The notes: generated by a model not told the origin, from the letters alone. A stretch of DNA of 43,945 nt from Acidimicrobiaceae bacterium (GCA_026708645.1 JAPOUM010000003.1:1-43945), one strand, 5' to 3'. Shown: positions 33,295 through 41,770, counted from the first letter of the stretch. Program-made: numbers and translations.

Positions 33295-35160
33295 ATGCAG
33301 TTGAAAACCGTCACCGGACCCTCCGACCTGCGCGACCGCACCCTCGAAGAGCTCGAGGATCTCTGCGATCAGATCCGCTCCCGCATCATCGAGGCCGTCA
33401 ACGCGCGCGGCGGTCACCTCGGGTCGAACCTCGGCGCCGTCGAGTTGACCGTGGCGCTGCATCGCGTGTTCAGGTCTCCGCATGACGTGATCCTCTGGGA
33501 CACCGGGCATCAGGCCTACGTCCACAAGATGCTCACCGGCCGAGTCGCCGACTTCGATTCGCTGCGCGTCGCCGGCGGCCTGGCCGGTTATCCGTCGCAG
33601 ACCGAGTCCAGCCACGACTGGGTCGAGAACAGCCACGCCTCCACGGCGCTGTCTTACGCGCACGGCCTGGCCACGGCCTTCGAGGCCTCCGACGCCCGGC
33701 GCAGAGTGGTGGCCGTGGTCGGCGACGGCGCCCTCACCGGCGGCATGGCCTTCGAAGGCCTCAACAACATCGGCCACAGCGGCCGCAACGTGATCATCGT
33801 CTTGAACGACAACGGCCGCAGCTACGCGCCGACAGTGTCGCGGCTCAGCGAGAACCTGGTTTCGCGGCTCAGCGAGAGCTTGGTGCGGCTCCGTTCCAAC
33901 CCCAAACTGATGCGCCGCTCGGACCGCGTCGAAGAACTGGCCGAGCGCATTCCCTGGGTAGGCGACATGGTTCAGCAAGGCGTGAAAATGTCGAAGGCCG
34001 CGCTGTTGGAGTTGTGGGACTCGGCGGGCTTCTTCGAGAACCTCGGGATCCGCTACCTCGGCCCCTTCGACGGCCACGACATCGCCGGGCTCGAAGAGGC
34101 GATGCACAACGCGGAGCAGTTCGAAGGTCCGGTGCTGCTGCATGTTCTCACCCAGAAGGGCCGCGGCTACGGCCCCGCCGAGCAGGACACCGTCAAACAC
34201 ATGCATGATGTGGGCAAGGTCAAGTCCGACAGCTACACCGGCATGTTCTCTGAGACGATGGTCAAGCTCGGAGGGCTGCATCCTGAGGTGGTGGCCATCA
34301 CCGCGGCCATGCCGGACTCCACCGGTCTGCTGCCTTTCCGCGAGCATTTCGGTGAGCGCTGCATCGACGTGGGCATAGCCGAGCAGCACGCTGTGACCTC
34401 CGCCGTGGGCATGGCGATGGGCGGGCTGCGTCCCTTCTTCGCCGTCTACAGCACCTTCTTGAGCCGCGCCTTCGATCAGGTGAACCTCGACTGCGGGCTG
34501 CACCGCGCTCCGGTGGTGTTCTGCATCGACCGCGCCGGCATCACCGGAGACGACGGGCCCTCGCATCACGGGGTGCTCGACATGGTGCTGCTCACCAAAG
34601 TTCCGGGGATGGTGGTGCTGGCGCCGTCGTCGCTGCAGGAACTCGAGCGGATGATGTTCGACGCCGTGGAGATCACCGACCGCCCCGTGGCGATCCGCTG
34701 GCCCAAGACGGCGGCGCCGAGCGTCAGCCCGAACGAGGTGGGCTCGGGGCTGCAAGCTCGCCGGGCTCGCGAAGGCGACGGGAGGCTGTGCCTGATCGGC
34801 GTGGGCAAGATGCTGCAACCGTGCGAGCAGGCGGCGGATCTGCTGGCGGCCGACGGCATCAACGCCAACGTCTGGGATCCCCGGGCGGTGAGCCCGCTGT
34901 GCGATCAGATGCTCGCCGCCGCACAGGACTGCGAGCTGGTGGTGACCGTGGAAGACGGGCTGCGAGTCGGCGGGGCGGGCACGGCCTTTCAAGAGGCGCT
35001 GCTGCAGCGCGCCGCGGCCACCGGGCAGGCTGCCCCGAAAGTGTGCAAGCTGGGCGTCCCGCTCGAGTATCTGCCGCACGGCAAGCCCGACGCCATTCTG
35101 GCCGACCTTGGCCTCGACGCCGCGGGGATAGCAGCCACCGTCAAACAAGAACTGCTCTAG
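33295..35160 (+). CDS. dxs: 1-deoxy-D-xylulose-5-phosphate synthase
   Basis: First MEP-pathway enzyme: joins pyruvate and glyceraldehyde-3-phosphate with thiamine diphosphate. The 621-residue protein has GHQAYVHKMLTGR, NSHASTALSYAHGLA, TPP-binding GDGALTGGMAFEGLNN (143-158), the catalytic Glu in VGIAEQHAVTSA, and a C-terminal transketolase domain. Start ATG 33295 is set by AAGGAG at 33281-33286 with 8 nt spacing; the ATG at 33277 would place the ribosome site inside the gene. The 126-bp upstream leader (33169-33294) is CA-rich and purine-poor in G, with no gene. Confidence 0.96.
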   Translation: MQLKTVTGPSDLRDRTLEELEDLCDQIRSRIIEAVNARGGHLGSNLGAVELTVALHRVFRSPHDVILWDTGHQAYVHKMLTGRVADFDSLRVAGGLAGYPSQTESSHDWVENSHASTALSYAHGLATAFEASDARRRVVAVVGDGALTGGMAFEGLNNIGHSGRNVIIVLNDNGRSYAPTVSRLSENLVSRLSESLVRLRSNPKLMRRSDRVEELAERIPWVGDMVQQGVKMSKAALLELWDSAGFFENLGIRYLGPFDGHDIAGLEEAMHNAEQFEGPVLLHVLTQKGRGYGPAEQDTVKHMHDVGKVKSDSYTGMFSETMVKLGGLHPEVVAITAAMPDSTGLLPFREHFGERCIDVGIAEQHAVTSAVGMAMGGLRPFFAVYSTFLSRAFDQVNLDCGLHRAPVVFCIDRAGITGDDGPSHHGVLDMVLLTKVPGMVVLAPSSLQELERMMFDAVEITDRPVAIRWPKTAAPSVSPNEVGSGLQARRAREGDGRLCLIGVGKMLQPCEQAADLLAADGINANVWDPRAVSPLCDQMLAAAQDCELVVTVEDGLRVGGAGTAFQEALLQRAAATGQAAPKVCKLGVPLEYLPHGKPDAILADLGLDAAGIAATVKQELL

Positions 35161-35167
35161 CCAGATC

Positions 35168-35272
35168 TAGCCGGAGCTGGTCAGAGCTAGCCGGAGCTGA
35201 TCAGAGCTGATCAGCCAAGGCTGACCAGAGTCAGCCGCGCTGTTCAGCCAAGGTGGCCAGAGTCAGCTGCGC
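35168..35272. repeat. Degenerate tandem repeats downstream of dxs
   Basis: Two adjacent 20-bp copies (TAGCCGGAGCTGRTCAGAGC at 35168-35187 and 35188-35207) are followed by two ~30-bp copies starting TCAGCCAAGG and containing CCAGAGTCAGC (35211-35240 and 35244-35272). They begin 8 bp after the dxs stop. All units share AGCC/CAGAG words, as if one motif had spread. Confidence 0.8.
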
Positions 35273-35276
35273 CGAC

Positions 35277-35304
35277 GGGCGCCGGCGGGGGCTGACTGGC
35301 GCCC
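35277..35304. terminator. Possible terminator between convergent dxs and nfuA
   Basis: GGGCGCC at 35277-35283 and GGCGCCC at 35298-35304 form a 7-bp G-C stem with a 14-nt loop in the 199-bp convergent gap. The loop is long and there is no U-tract, so this is tentative. Confidence 0.35.
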
Positions 35305-35359
35305 ACAGACGCGGCGCTTGCTGGACTAGCCAGACTTGCTGACTGGCACTGAACTGGCG

Positions 35360-36010
35360 CTAAGTGAAGTAAGGGTTGGCGCCGGCTTCGTGATCTGTGG
35401 CATCGAGCACTTCGACGACTTCGGGGATGGCTTCCATGATGGCTCGCTTGATGCCGTCGGACAGCGTGGCCTGGCTCATGGCGCATCCCTGGCAGCCGCC
35501 GCCCATCTTCACCACCACGGTGTCGTCGGCGCGCACCTCTTCGAGGGTGGCATAACCGCCATGCGAGGCCAGAGCAGGGTTGACGCTCATGTCAAGCAGC
35601 TGCTGAACCTTCTCGGCGATGCTGCCGCTGAGTTCCAGACGGTCCATGTCTCCCAGAGGATTGGGACGGTTGGGGTTGCGGATCACGAGCCCGCCTTGGG
35701 CGTCCGCCGACGGCACGTCCAGAGTCGAGCCGACGAGACGGCCGACGCTGGCGTCGGGGACCATGACCGTAAGCTCGCCTGAGGTGTGCAGATGATCATC
35801 GGCCGCCGCGTCCGCGACCGGCTCGAGCGCCAAATCGTAGGTGTAGTCGATTCCCGAGATTCCGGTGACGGCGACCCGCAAACCGAGAGTGTCGGCGTCG
35901 TCCTCACGGGCACGGACGGCCAGCACAGCATCGCGGGCCGCTTCGGTGACTATCAGTATCTCGCCGACAGGTGCATCAGTTTCTGCTTCGGCTGACAAGG
36001 TGTCGGTCAT
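35360..36010 (-). CDS. nfuA: NfuA-like Fe-S cluster carrier (degenerate IscA domain + NifU domain)
   Basis: A 216-residue Fe-S scaffold/carrier. The N-terminal half (ILIVTEAARDAVLAVRAREDDA, DYTYDLALEP) follows the A-type carrier fold but lacks its three cysteines, as in NfuA. The C-terminal NifU domain has LSGSIAEKVQQLLDMSVNPALASHGG and the cluster-binding C-x2-C in GGGCQGCAMSQATL. ATG at 36010 with TAGGCT (36018-36023) 7 nt upstream; the frame continues to 36091 but without family similarity. It ends PYFT. Confidence 0.9.
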   Translation of the reverse strand: MTDTLSAEAETDAPVGEILIVTEAARDAVLAVRAREDDADTLGLRVAVTGISGIDYTYDLALEPVADAAADDHLHTSGELTVMVPDASVGRLVGSTLDVPSADAQGGLVIRNPNRPNPLGDMDRLELSGSIAEKVQQLLDMSVNPALASHGGYATLEEVRADDTVVVKMGGGCQGCAMSQATLSDGIKRAIMEAIPEVVEVLDATDHEAGANPYFT

Positions 36011-36122
36011 GGGCTTGAGCCTACCGACGAGCCAACGCCGACAGATCGCCCAAGAACGCTCGCCCAAGAACGCGGTCGTCGCGCGCCTCATCGACAGTCG
36101 AAGCCTGCGCTACGGTTCGACC

Positions 36123-36947
36123 ATGGAATCATCCCCCACCACCACCGAGGCAGCGACCACCGGATCGGCGACCACCGGGGCGACGGGTGCGGGAGCTTCG
36201 ACCGTCGTGCAGGGCGCTCCCGTCACCTCGAAGACCTCGTATTCGATGACAGCCAAGACCGCCTACGCAGTCAGTGACGATGTGGCGGTGCTGCGCCTCG
36301 ACGACGGCAAAGCCAACGCCGTCAACTACGACACGCTGGCAGCCATCGACTCCGCTCTCGACGACGCCGAAGAAGCCGCTGACGCTCTGGTGATCACCGG
36401 TCGGCAGGGCCGCTTCAGTGCCGGCTTCGATCTCGCCGTGATCAGCGAGAGCCCCGAAGCGGCGAGAGGCTTGGTGGCCGCAGGAGCGCGCACCGCCATG
36501 CGCCTCTACGGCGCCAGGATCCCTGTTGTGGCTGCCTGCACGGGCCACGCTCTGGCTTTCGGCGCCATCATGCTGCTGGCGGCCGACATCCGCATCGGCG
36601 CCGACGTCGACGCCAAGATCGGCCTCATAGAGGTGTCGATCGGCATGCCGCTGCCGGTCTTCGCTGTGGAACTGGCCCGCGACCGGCTCGATCCCCTCGA
36701 ATTCACTGCCGCCACCTCACTGGCCAAGTCGTACTCGCCGTCCGGCGCCGCGACGGCCGGCTATCTCGACAAGGTGGTCCCCGACGACGAACTGCACGAT
36801 GCGGCGATGCAGCAGGCGGCTGTGCTGGCCGACCACGTGCAGCGCCGGCCTTTCGCCCTGACCCGCCTCAACACCCGGCAGCGGACCATAGATCACGTCC
36901 TGTCCACTCTGGATGACGACATGCAGAATTTCGGGCTGCTGGACTAG
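36123..36947 (+). CDS. Enoyl-CoA hydratase/isomerase family protein
   Basis: A crotonase-fold protein of 274 residues. The core begins at AVLRLDDGKANAVNYDTLAAID, with the oxyanion-hole segments RFSAGFDLAVI and CTGHALAFGAIMLLAADIRI; GLIEVSIGMPLPV follows. The usual catalytic Glu pair cannot be assigned with confidence, so hydratase, isomerase or hydrolase activity is open. The first 41 residues are Thr/Ser/Ala/Gly-rich and not part of the fold; an in-frame ATG at 36246 would remove them. I kept ATG 36123 because TACGGT lies 6 nt before it, fitting the local leaderless pattern. Confidence 0.85.
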   Translation: MESSPTTTEAATTGSATTGATGAGASTVVQGAPVTSKTSYSMTAKTAYAVSDDVAVLRLDDGKANAVNYDTLAAIDSALDDAEEAADALVITGRQGRFSAGFDLAVISESPEAARGLVAAGARTAMRLYGARIPVVAACTGHALAFGAIMLLAADIRIGADVDAKIGLIEVSIGMPLPVFAVELARDRLDPLEFTAATSLAKSYSPSGAATAGYLDKVVPDDELHDAAMQQAAVLADHVQRRPFALTRLNTRQRTIDHVLSTLDDDMQNFGLLD

Positions 36948-37020
36948 AACGCGTTCAGCGCCCTCTCGGGGAAACGCTCACTCAGCCTGTTGAAGACATG
37001 GCCCGAACTGTGAACGAACT

Positions 37021-38049
37021 GTGAACAACTCTTGCTACGACGACCCTTATGACGCTGTGCTGCTGGTGTCGTTCGGAGGGCCCGAAGGCCCCGACGACGT
37101 CGAGCCTTTCCTGTTGAACGTCACCGCCGGGCGCGGCATACCCAGAGAACGCTTGGCCGCCGTGGCCGAGCAGTACCTCCACTTCGGCGGGGTCAGCCCC
37201 ATCAACGAGCAGTGCCGCCGCCTGCGAGCAGCCCTCGCCCGCAAGCTGGCGGATTCGGGCTGCGACCTGCCCGTCTACTGGGGCAACCGCAACTGGCGCC
37301 CGCTGCTTTCCGACACCGTGGCGCAGATGGCCGAGGCGGGTCATCGACGGGCTTTGGCCGTGGTCACCTCGGCCTACTCGTCGTACTCGGGCTGTCGACA
37401 GTACCGCGAGGACATCGCCGCGGCCCGGGCGGCGGTCGGTGAGAGCGCTCCCGTGATCGACAAGGTGCGCGCCTACTACGACCATCCGGGTTTCGTGCTG
37501 CCCTTCGCTGACGCCGTCGCCGCGGCCCGCGAGCGTCTAGACGAGGAGTTCCGAAGCGGCGCCTGCTTAGTGTTCACAGCGCATTCCATCCCGGAAGCGA
37601 TGGCCGCGGCCTGCGACTACCAGCAGCAGCTCGCCGAGACCGCGAGGCTGGTGACCCGAGGCGCCGGCTTCGATTCTTGGAACATGGCCTGGCAGAGCCG
37701 CAGCGGCCCGCCGTCGGTTCCGTGGCTGGAACCCGACATAAGCGACTGCCTCAAGCAACTGTCACGCGAGCGGAACGCCGAGGCGGCAGTGCTTGCGCCC
37801 ATCGGCTTCGTCACCGATCACATGGAGGTGATGTGGGACCTGGACATGGTCGCGGCCTCGGCGGCGGCAGAGTCGGGGATGAGGCTGGTGCGTGCGGCGA
37901 CACCGGGCACCGAACCCGACGAACGGTTCGTGGACATGTGGGCTGAACTGATCCGCGAGCGTCTCGCGCCGGGAGTCCCTCGGCGCTCACTGGGGCGTCT
38001 CGGTGTGCGCCCCGACGTGTGCCCCGAGGACTGCTGTCTGCGCCGCTAG
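37021..38049 (+). CDS. hemH: Ferrochelatase (probably coproporphyrin type) with C-terminal cysteine cluster
   Basis: Inserts Fe2+ into the porphyrin ring. The 342-residue protein has AVLLVSFGGPEGPDDV, GVSPINEQCR, NWRPLL, SAYSSYSGCRQYREDI, the metal-site His in VFTAHSIPEAM, and FVTDHMEVMWDLDM with the conserved Glu. It ends VCPEDCCLRR; together with the Cys in SGCRQ these can form the [2Fe-2S] site known in mycobacterial ferrochelatase. Actinobacteria usually make haem through coproporphyrin III, so cpfC may be the better name. GTG 37021 is the only start before the conserved N-terminus; no ribosome site or -10 box is clear. Confidence 0.93.
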   Translation: MNNSCYDDPYDAVLLVSFGGPEGPDDVEPFLLNVTAGRGIPRERLAAVAEQYLHFGGVSPINEQCRRLRAALARKLADSGCDLPVYWGNRNWRPLLSDTVAQMAEAGHRRALAVVTSAYSSYSGCRQYREDIAAARAAVGESAPVIDKVRAYYDHPGFVLPFADAVAAARERLDEEFRSGACLVFTAHSIPEAMAAACDYQQQLAETARLVTRGAGFDSWNMAWQSRSGPPSVPWLEPDISDCLKQLSRERNAEAAVLAPIGFVTDHMEVMWDLDMVAASAAAESGMRLVRAATPGTEPDERFVDMWAELIRERLAPGVPRRSLGRLGVRPDVCPEDCCLRR

Positions 38050-38367
38050 AGCATTCGCCGGCGACGGCCGCTGGAGGCGCGTCGCCCTGCGTGTCTGCTT
38101 GTCCGCCTATCCACCACTCGCTCTGTGGAAAACATTATTTTTGCTCTGTGGAAAGCACCACTTTGGATTTTGATTAGGAACACGGCACCCCAAGCAGACC
38201 TGCCAGCAGAGCAAACCCCAGCAGAACAGCCCAGCAGAACAGCATCGACTCACACCCGCAACCCGCAGCACCGGACGACGAGCGCATCTTCAAGCAAGCA
38301 CAGAGCAGGCACACAGCAAGCACACAGCAAACCTCAGATCTAGCAGAGACCGAGAGCCCTTCACCAG
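38050..38367. other. 318-bp intergenic region with paired 12-mers and a CA-rich leader
   Basis: No credible gene. Two exact copies of GCTCTGTGGAAA lie at 38120-38131 and 38143-38154, 23 bp apart start to start, in an AT-rich patch (ACATTATTTTT). Downstream, 38190-38345 is CA-rich with small repeats (CCCAGCAGAACAG twice; CACACAGCAA twice), similar in style to the dxs leader. A 72-codon frame here is repeat-encoded and not believed. Confidence 0.5.
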
Positions 38368-38676
38368 ATGAACCACACTCGCATCGCAGCCGAAGCGATC
38401 AGATTCCGGATCTCCACGATCCGGCGTCCTCTGGTCAGCAGCGAGACGGTCGATGTGGAGACCTTGGCGAACAATGCGGTGCTGTCGCCCGATCCGCGGG
38501 TCGCTCAGGCGCTGCGAGTGCTGGCAGCCGCCTGGGATCAGGCCGGCTTCGACCCCGACGAGATGGTCAAGCCCTGGAAGGCCGAGCATGTCGAGCACCT
38601 CAAAGGACGGCCCGAGTTGATCGACGCCATCGACATGATCGTGCGAGCCGCCAGCGGAGCGACCGCCGCAGCCTGA
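38368..38676 (+). CDS. Small hypothetical protein
   Basis: A 102-residue protein I do not recognise. It is mostly helical and mixed in charge: IAAEAIRFRISTIRRP, then LSPDPRVAQALRVLAAAWDQAGFDPDEMV, KPWKAEHVEHLKGRPELIDAIDMIVRAA. No membrane segment or cysteine. GC pattern and codon use look like a real gene, and the acidic/basic alternation is not that of a shadow frame. No good ribosome site is seen before the ATG. It stands alone between hemH and mutM. Confidence 0.55.
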   Translation: MNHTRIAAEAIRFRISTIRRPLVSSETVDVETLANNAVLSPDPRVAQALRVLAAAWDQAGFDPDEMVKPWKAEHVEHLKGRPELIDAIDMIVRAASGATAAA

Positions 38677-38885
38677 CAGCTTCCGGCGAGCAGTGTCTCG
38701 CCTGATCGTCACGACGCATCCGTCACGGAGCGGACACGTCCGAAACCAGGAGGCGACGTCGGCAAGCGACGGCTCGAAGAGTTCGTTACGAGCGTCGCGA
38801 TCATGTTCTGCTTCGGGCGGGCTCGCAGCGGCCGTTCGACCGCGGCCGTTCGCAGCGGCTCGGGCGCAACTATGGTGGTGCGCCG

Positions 38886-39713
38886 GTGCCCGAGCTTCCC
38901 GAAGTCGAGACCATCCGAGCACAGCTGCATCCGCTGCTGTCCGGGCTTCACATTGTTGGCGCCGACTCGCATCCGTCGGCCAAGTTCTCGCCGGCCGTCG
39001 AAGCGGTCGGCTGCCGGATCCACGGAGTCGGTCGCCGCGGCAAGTACCTGATCGTCGCTCTGAGCGATCACGACGCCTGCGGCGCGCTCAGCGCTCGACA
39101 CGAGCTGATCATTCATCTGGGCATGACCGGCCGGCTGGCGGTGTCGCCCGGCGTCGATCTCAGCCACCCGCATCTGCGCGCCTGGTGGCGCCTCGACAAC
39201 GACCGGATCCTGACCTTCCACGACATCCGCAGATTCGGGCGGGTTTATGTGGTGGCGGCGGGCAGTTACGACGACATCGCCACGCTCAGCCGTATCGGTC
39301 CCGAGCCTTTCAGCGACGAGTTCGACGGCGAGGCTCTCTGGCGGGCGCTGCGCTCCAGCAGTCGTCATGTGAAGACGCAGCTGCTGTCTCAGCGTCCGGT
39401 GGCCGGGGTGGGCAACATCTATGCAGACGAGGCTCTGTGGTTGGCTGAGATCAACCCAGCCGCCCGCAGCCTGTCGAAGCCTCGATCAGCGCGGCTCGCC
39501 GAGACGATCCGGACCGCGCTCGCATCGGGTTTGCGCCACGGCGGGACCACACTGCGCGACTACGCGTCTTTGAACGGATCCGGCGGCAACCAGGATCATC
39601 TTCACTGCTACGGGCGTGCCGGCAAGCCGTGCCAGCGATGCGGCGTCGAACTGCGCCGACGGGTCATCGACGCCAGAGGCACCACCTGGTGCCCGATATG
39701 CCAGCGCCGCTGA
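38886..39713 (+). CDS. mutM: Formamidopyrimidine-DNA glycosylase
   Basis: Removes 8-oxoguanine and FaPy lesions. The 275-residue protein starts with the catalytic PELPEVETI (Pro2 nucleophile after Met removal, Glu3), has the conserved lysine in GRRGKYLIV, HLGMTGRL, the helix-two-turn-helix segment PVAGVGNIYADEALW and the C-terminal zinc finger C-x2-C (PCQRCG) ... C-x2-C (WCPICQ). GTG start; TATGGT at 38871-38876 is 9 nt upstream. The 209-bp gap before it contains two GCGGCCGTTCG copies and nothing else evident. Confidence 0.95.
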   Translation: MPELPEVETIRAQLHPLLSGLHIVGADSHPSAKFSPAVEAVGCRIHGVGRRGKYLIVALSDHDACGALSARHELIIHLGMTGRLAVSPGVDLSHPHLRAWWRLDNDRILTFHDIRRFGRVYVVAAGSYDDIATLSRIGPEPFSDEFDGEALWRALRSSSRHVKTQLLSQRPVAGVGNIYADEALWLAEINPAARSLSKPRSARLAETIRTALASGLRHGGTTLRDYASLNGSGGNQDHLHCYGRAGKPCQRCGVELRRRVIDARGTTWCPICQRR

Positions 39714-39729
39714 CTGGCTGACGGTCACA

Positions 39730-39874
39730 GCCTACCGCTGCCGGAAAACTTCGACCTTCAGTAGGCATTAAGCATTGGGCATCCAGCCTGATCGCCGCTG
39801 CGAGCCGTGCTACACGGCCTACCGCTGCCGGAAAACTTCGACTTTCAGTAGGCATTCAGCAGTGGGCATTCAGC
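39730..39874. repeat. Pair of 58-bp direct repeats with inverted-repeat ends downstream of mutM
   Basis: Copies at 39730-39787 and 39817-39874 match at 54 of 58 positions. Each contains GCCTAC near its start and GTAGGC 25 bp further on (39730-39735/39761-39766 and 39817-39822/39848-39853), so each copy can fold on itself. Between them GCCGTG-CTA-CACGGC (39804-39818) is a tight 6-bp hairpin that may terminate mutM. Confidence 0.85.
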
Positions 39875-39914
39875 AGAAGCAGCCCGTGCCACAACGGCGC
39901 TAGCTTGGACGCCT

Positions 39915-40274
39915 ATGGAGTTGGGTGCTGTGCATCATGTGTCGATCAACGTTGCCGATGTGGAGGCTGTCGCGCCGTTCTACACCGACGTTCTGGGCAT
40001 GAAGGTCTTGGACCGCCCCGACTTCGGTTTCGCGGGACGCTGGCTGCAGTCACCCGGCGGCGGCGAGGTGCATCTCATAGAGGTTCCCCGGTGGGTTCCG
40101 CCCGCCGGGCAGCACTGGGCCTTCAAGGTCGACGACATCGACGCTGCGGTGGCCGAACTGCGTGCCCATGGCGTCGAGGTCGGCGATCCTCAGCGCATTC
40201 CGGGCACAGCCGCCCGCCAGACTTTCATACACGACCCTGCCGGCAACATGATCGAACTCAATCAGCCCAGCTGA
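39915..40274 (+). CDS. VOC-superfamily (glyoxalase/dioxygenase-like) protein
   Basis: A 119-residue single-domain VOC protein. Two beta-alpha-beta-beta-beta modules are seen: VHHVSINVADVEAVAPFYTDVLGMKV and HWAFKVDDIDAAVAELRAHGVEV. Candidate metal ligands are H7 or H8 (VHHV), E in VHLIEVP, H in QHWAF and E in NMIELNQ. Substrate cannot be told; family members act on methylglyoxal adducts, fosfomycin, catechols and others. TAGCTT at 39901-39906 lies 8 nt before the ATG. Confidence 0.85.
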   Translation: MELGAVHHVSINVADVEAVAPFYTDVLGMKVLDRPDFGFAGRWLQSPGGGEVHLIEVPRWVPPAGQHWAFKVDDIDAAVAELRAHGVEVGDPQRIPGTAARQTFIHDPAGNMIELNQPS

Positions 40275-40342
40275 CCCGCACTCGGCGCCCGGCGCTGGCT
40301 GCCGCGACAGGGTCGACGGCTCGAGTAGCCGTCGAAAATCCG

Positions 40343-40434
40343 AATCAGTATATCAATTCACCCGGAATCGGTAGATTGATCTACCCGGATTTGGTAGATC
40401 AATCTGATCTGATTTGGTAGATTGCAGTAATGGC
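40343..40434 (+). promoter_or_regulatory. Four-unit 23-bp tandem array covering the promoter of the AAA/DUF4143 gene
   Basis: Four contiguous degenerate 23-bp units occupy 40343-40365, 40366-40388, 40389-40411 and 40412-40434. Three of them carry GGTAGAT at exactly the same place (40370, 40393, 40416). Unit 2 also forms the palindrome GGTAGAT-TG-ATCTACC (40370-40385). In the last unit TAGATT (40418-40423) acts as a -10-like box 6 nt before the ATG at 40430. The array is AT-rich and looks like a multi-site operator. Confidence 0.7.
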
Positions 40435-41734
40435 GGAAGACCTCATGGCAGGTGATCGCTCTGCGACTCTGACGCCTGCCGGCTACCGTCGCAGGATCGC
40501 TCAGACGAGCGCTGCCAGGACGCTGGGCACGGCCCGAGCGCTGCTGATCGAAGGCCCTAAAGGTTGCGGGAAGACTTGGCTGGCCAAGCACTTCGCTCGC
40601 AGCGAGGTGCTGCTCGAACAGAATCCGGGCGCGTTGGCTCTGGCTCAGGCGGAGCCCGACAGGGTACTTGCGGGCGCGACGCCGCGGCTCATTGACGAAT
40701 GGCAGCGAGTGCCGGAGCTGTGGTCGGCTGTGCGCGGGGCGTGCGACGCACGGGGCGAGGCCGGGCAGTTCATACTGACCGGACCGGCCGCGCCGTCGGA
40801 CCACTTGACCAGGCATTCGGGCGCCCTGCGAATCCAACGCCTGAAGCTGCGCACTATGTCTCTCGCCGAGCGCGGCCTTTCCGCAGCGGAGGTGTCGCTG
40901 GCCGAGTTGCTGCAGGGCGGGACCTGCGCCGCCGAGCCGACACGGCAGGGGTTGCCCGAAGCCGTCGATGCGCTGTGCCGCGGGGGCTGGCCGAGCCTCG
41001 ACGGCGACCTGCCGATACGCGACGTGACCCGCGCGCTCGCCAGCTATCTCGATGATGTGGCCCGCACCGACATCCGACAAGTGGACGGCGTGACCCGCGA
41101 CCCGGTTCGAGTCAGAGCCCTGCTGCGCTCGCTGGCGCGCAATGTCGGCACTTCGGCGACACTCAAAAAGCTCGCAGCCGAAGCGAGCGGTGACGCCCCG
41201 CTCAGCCGGCACTCGGTGCGCTCCTATCTCGACGCACTGGAACGCCTCCATGTTCTTGAGCCGCTGCCGACTTGGCCGACCCATTTGCGTTCGCGGTCCC
41301 CGCTTCTGCTCAGCCCGAAGCATCATTTCACCGATCCGTCGCTGGCGGTGGCAGCGCTGCGGGCTGGCCCTCAGCGCCTCCTCGATGATCCGGAGGCACT
41401 GGGGCTGCTGTTCGAATCTCTTGCCATCAAAGAACTGCGCATCTACGCGCAGGCAGCGGACGCTGAGGTGTTCTCATTCACCGACGCAGCCGGGGCGGAG
41501 GCCGACGCCATAGTCGACGGCGGCGACGGCCGCTGGCTCGCGGTGGAATGCAAGCTCGGCGGCGCCGATCAGATCGAGGCGGCCGCACGCTCGCTGCTGG
41601 CCGTGGCCCGCAAGGTCGACGAGTCGAGGATGGGACCCGCCGCCAAACTCGTGGTGATCACCGCCGCCGACGGATACGCCTACGACCGCCCCGACGGCGT
41701 CTCAGTAGTGCCGATCTTCACGCTCGGCCCCTGA
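40430..41734 (+). CDS. AAA ATPase with DUF4143 C-terminal domain
   Basis: A 434-residue protein of the AAA_14/DUF4143 family. Walker A GPKGCGKTW (about 43-51), Walker B PRLIDEWQRVPELW (about 85-98), sensor region FILTGPAAPSD, then DUF4143 from about 190 (SYLDDVARTDI) with RSYLDALERLHVLEPLP and KHHFTDPSLAVAAL. The end VDGGDGRWLAVECKLGGADQIEAA shows an E-x-K like the PD-(D/E)xK fold. Biological role of the family is not settled; such genes are mobile and patchy. The start is fixed by the 23-bp array. Neighbour is a restriction gene. Confidence 0.88.
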   Translation: MAEDLMAGDRSATLTPAGYRRRIAQTSAARTLGTARALLIEGPKGCGKTWLAKHFARSEVLLEQNPGALALAQAEPDRVLAGATPRLIDEWQRVPELWSAVRGACDARGEAGQFILTGPAAPSDHLTRHSGALRIQRLKLRTMSLAERGLSAAEVSLAELLQGGTCAAEPTRQGLPEAVDALCRGGWPSLDGDLPIRDVTRALASYLDDVARTDIRQVDGVTRDPVRVRALLRSLARNVGTSATLKKLAAEASGDAPLSRHSVRSYLDALERLHVLEPLPTWPTHLRSRSPLLLSPKHHFTDPSLAVAALRAGPQRLLDDPEALGLLFESLAIKELRIYAQAADAEVFSFTDAAGAEADAIVDGGDGRWLAVECKLGGADQIEAAARSLLAVARKVDESRMGPAAKLVVITAADGYAYDRPDGVSVVPIFTLGP

Positions 41735-41770
41735 CGAGCCCACTCCCTAGACCGCTGTTTTCAAGCTTTT

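Noticed and set aside
33190..35148. Very long open frame (652 codons) antisense to dxs
   Set aside because: It mirrors dxs codons in a GC-rich genome; the His/Arg/Gly-rich product has no domain and dxs itself is unambiguous.
38125..38343. 72-codon frame before the small hypothetical gene
   Set aside because: Its first part is the twin 12-mer repeat and the rest is CA-rich low complexity; no ribosome site.
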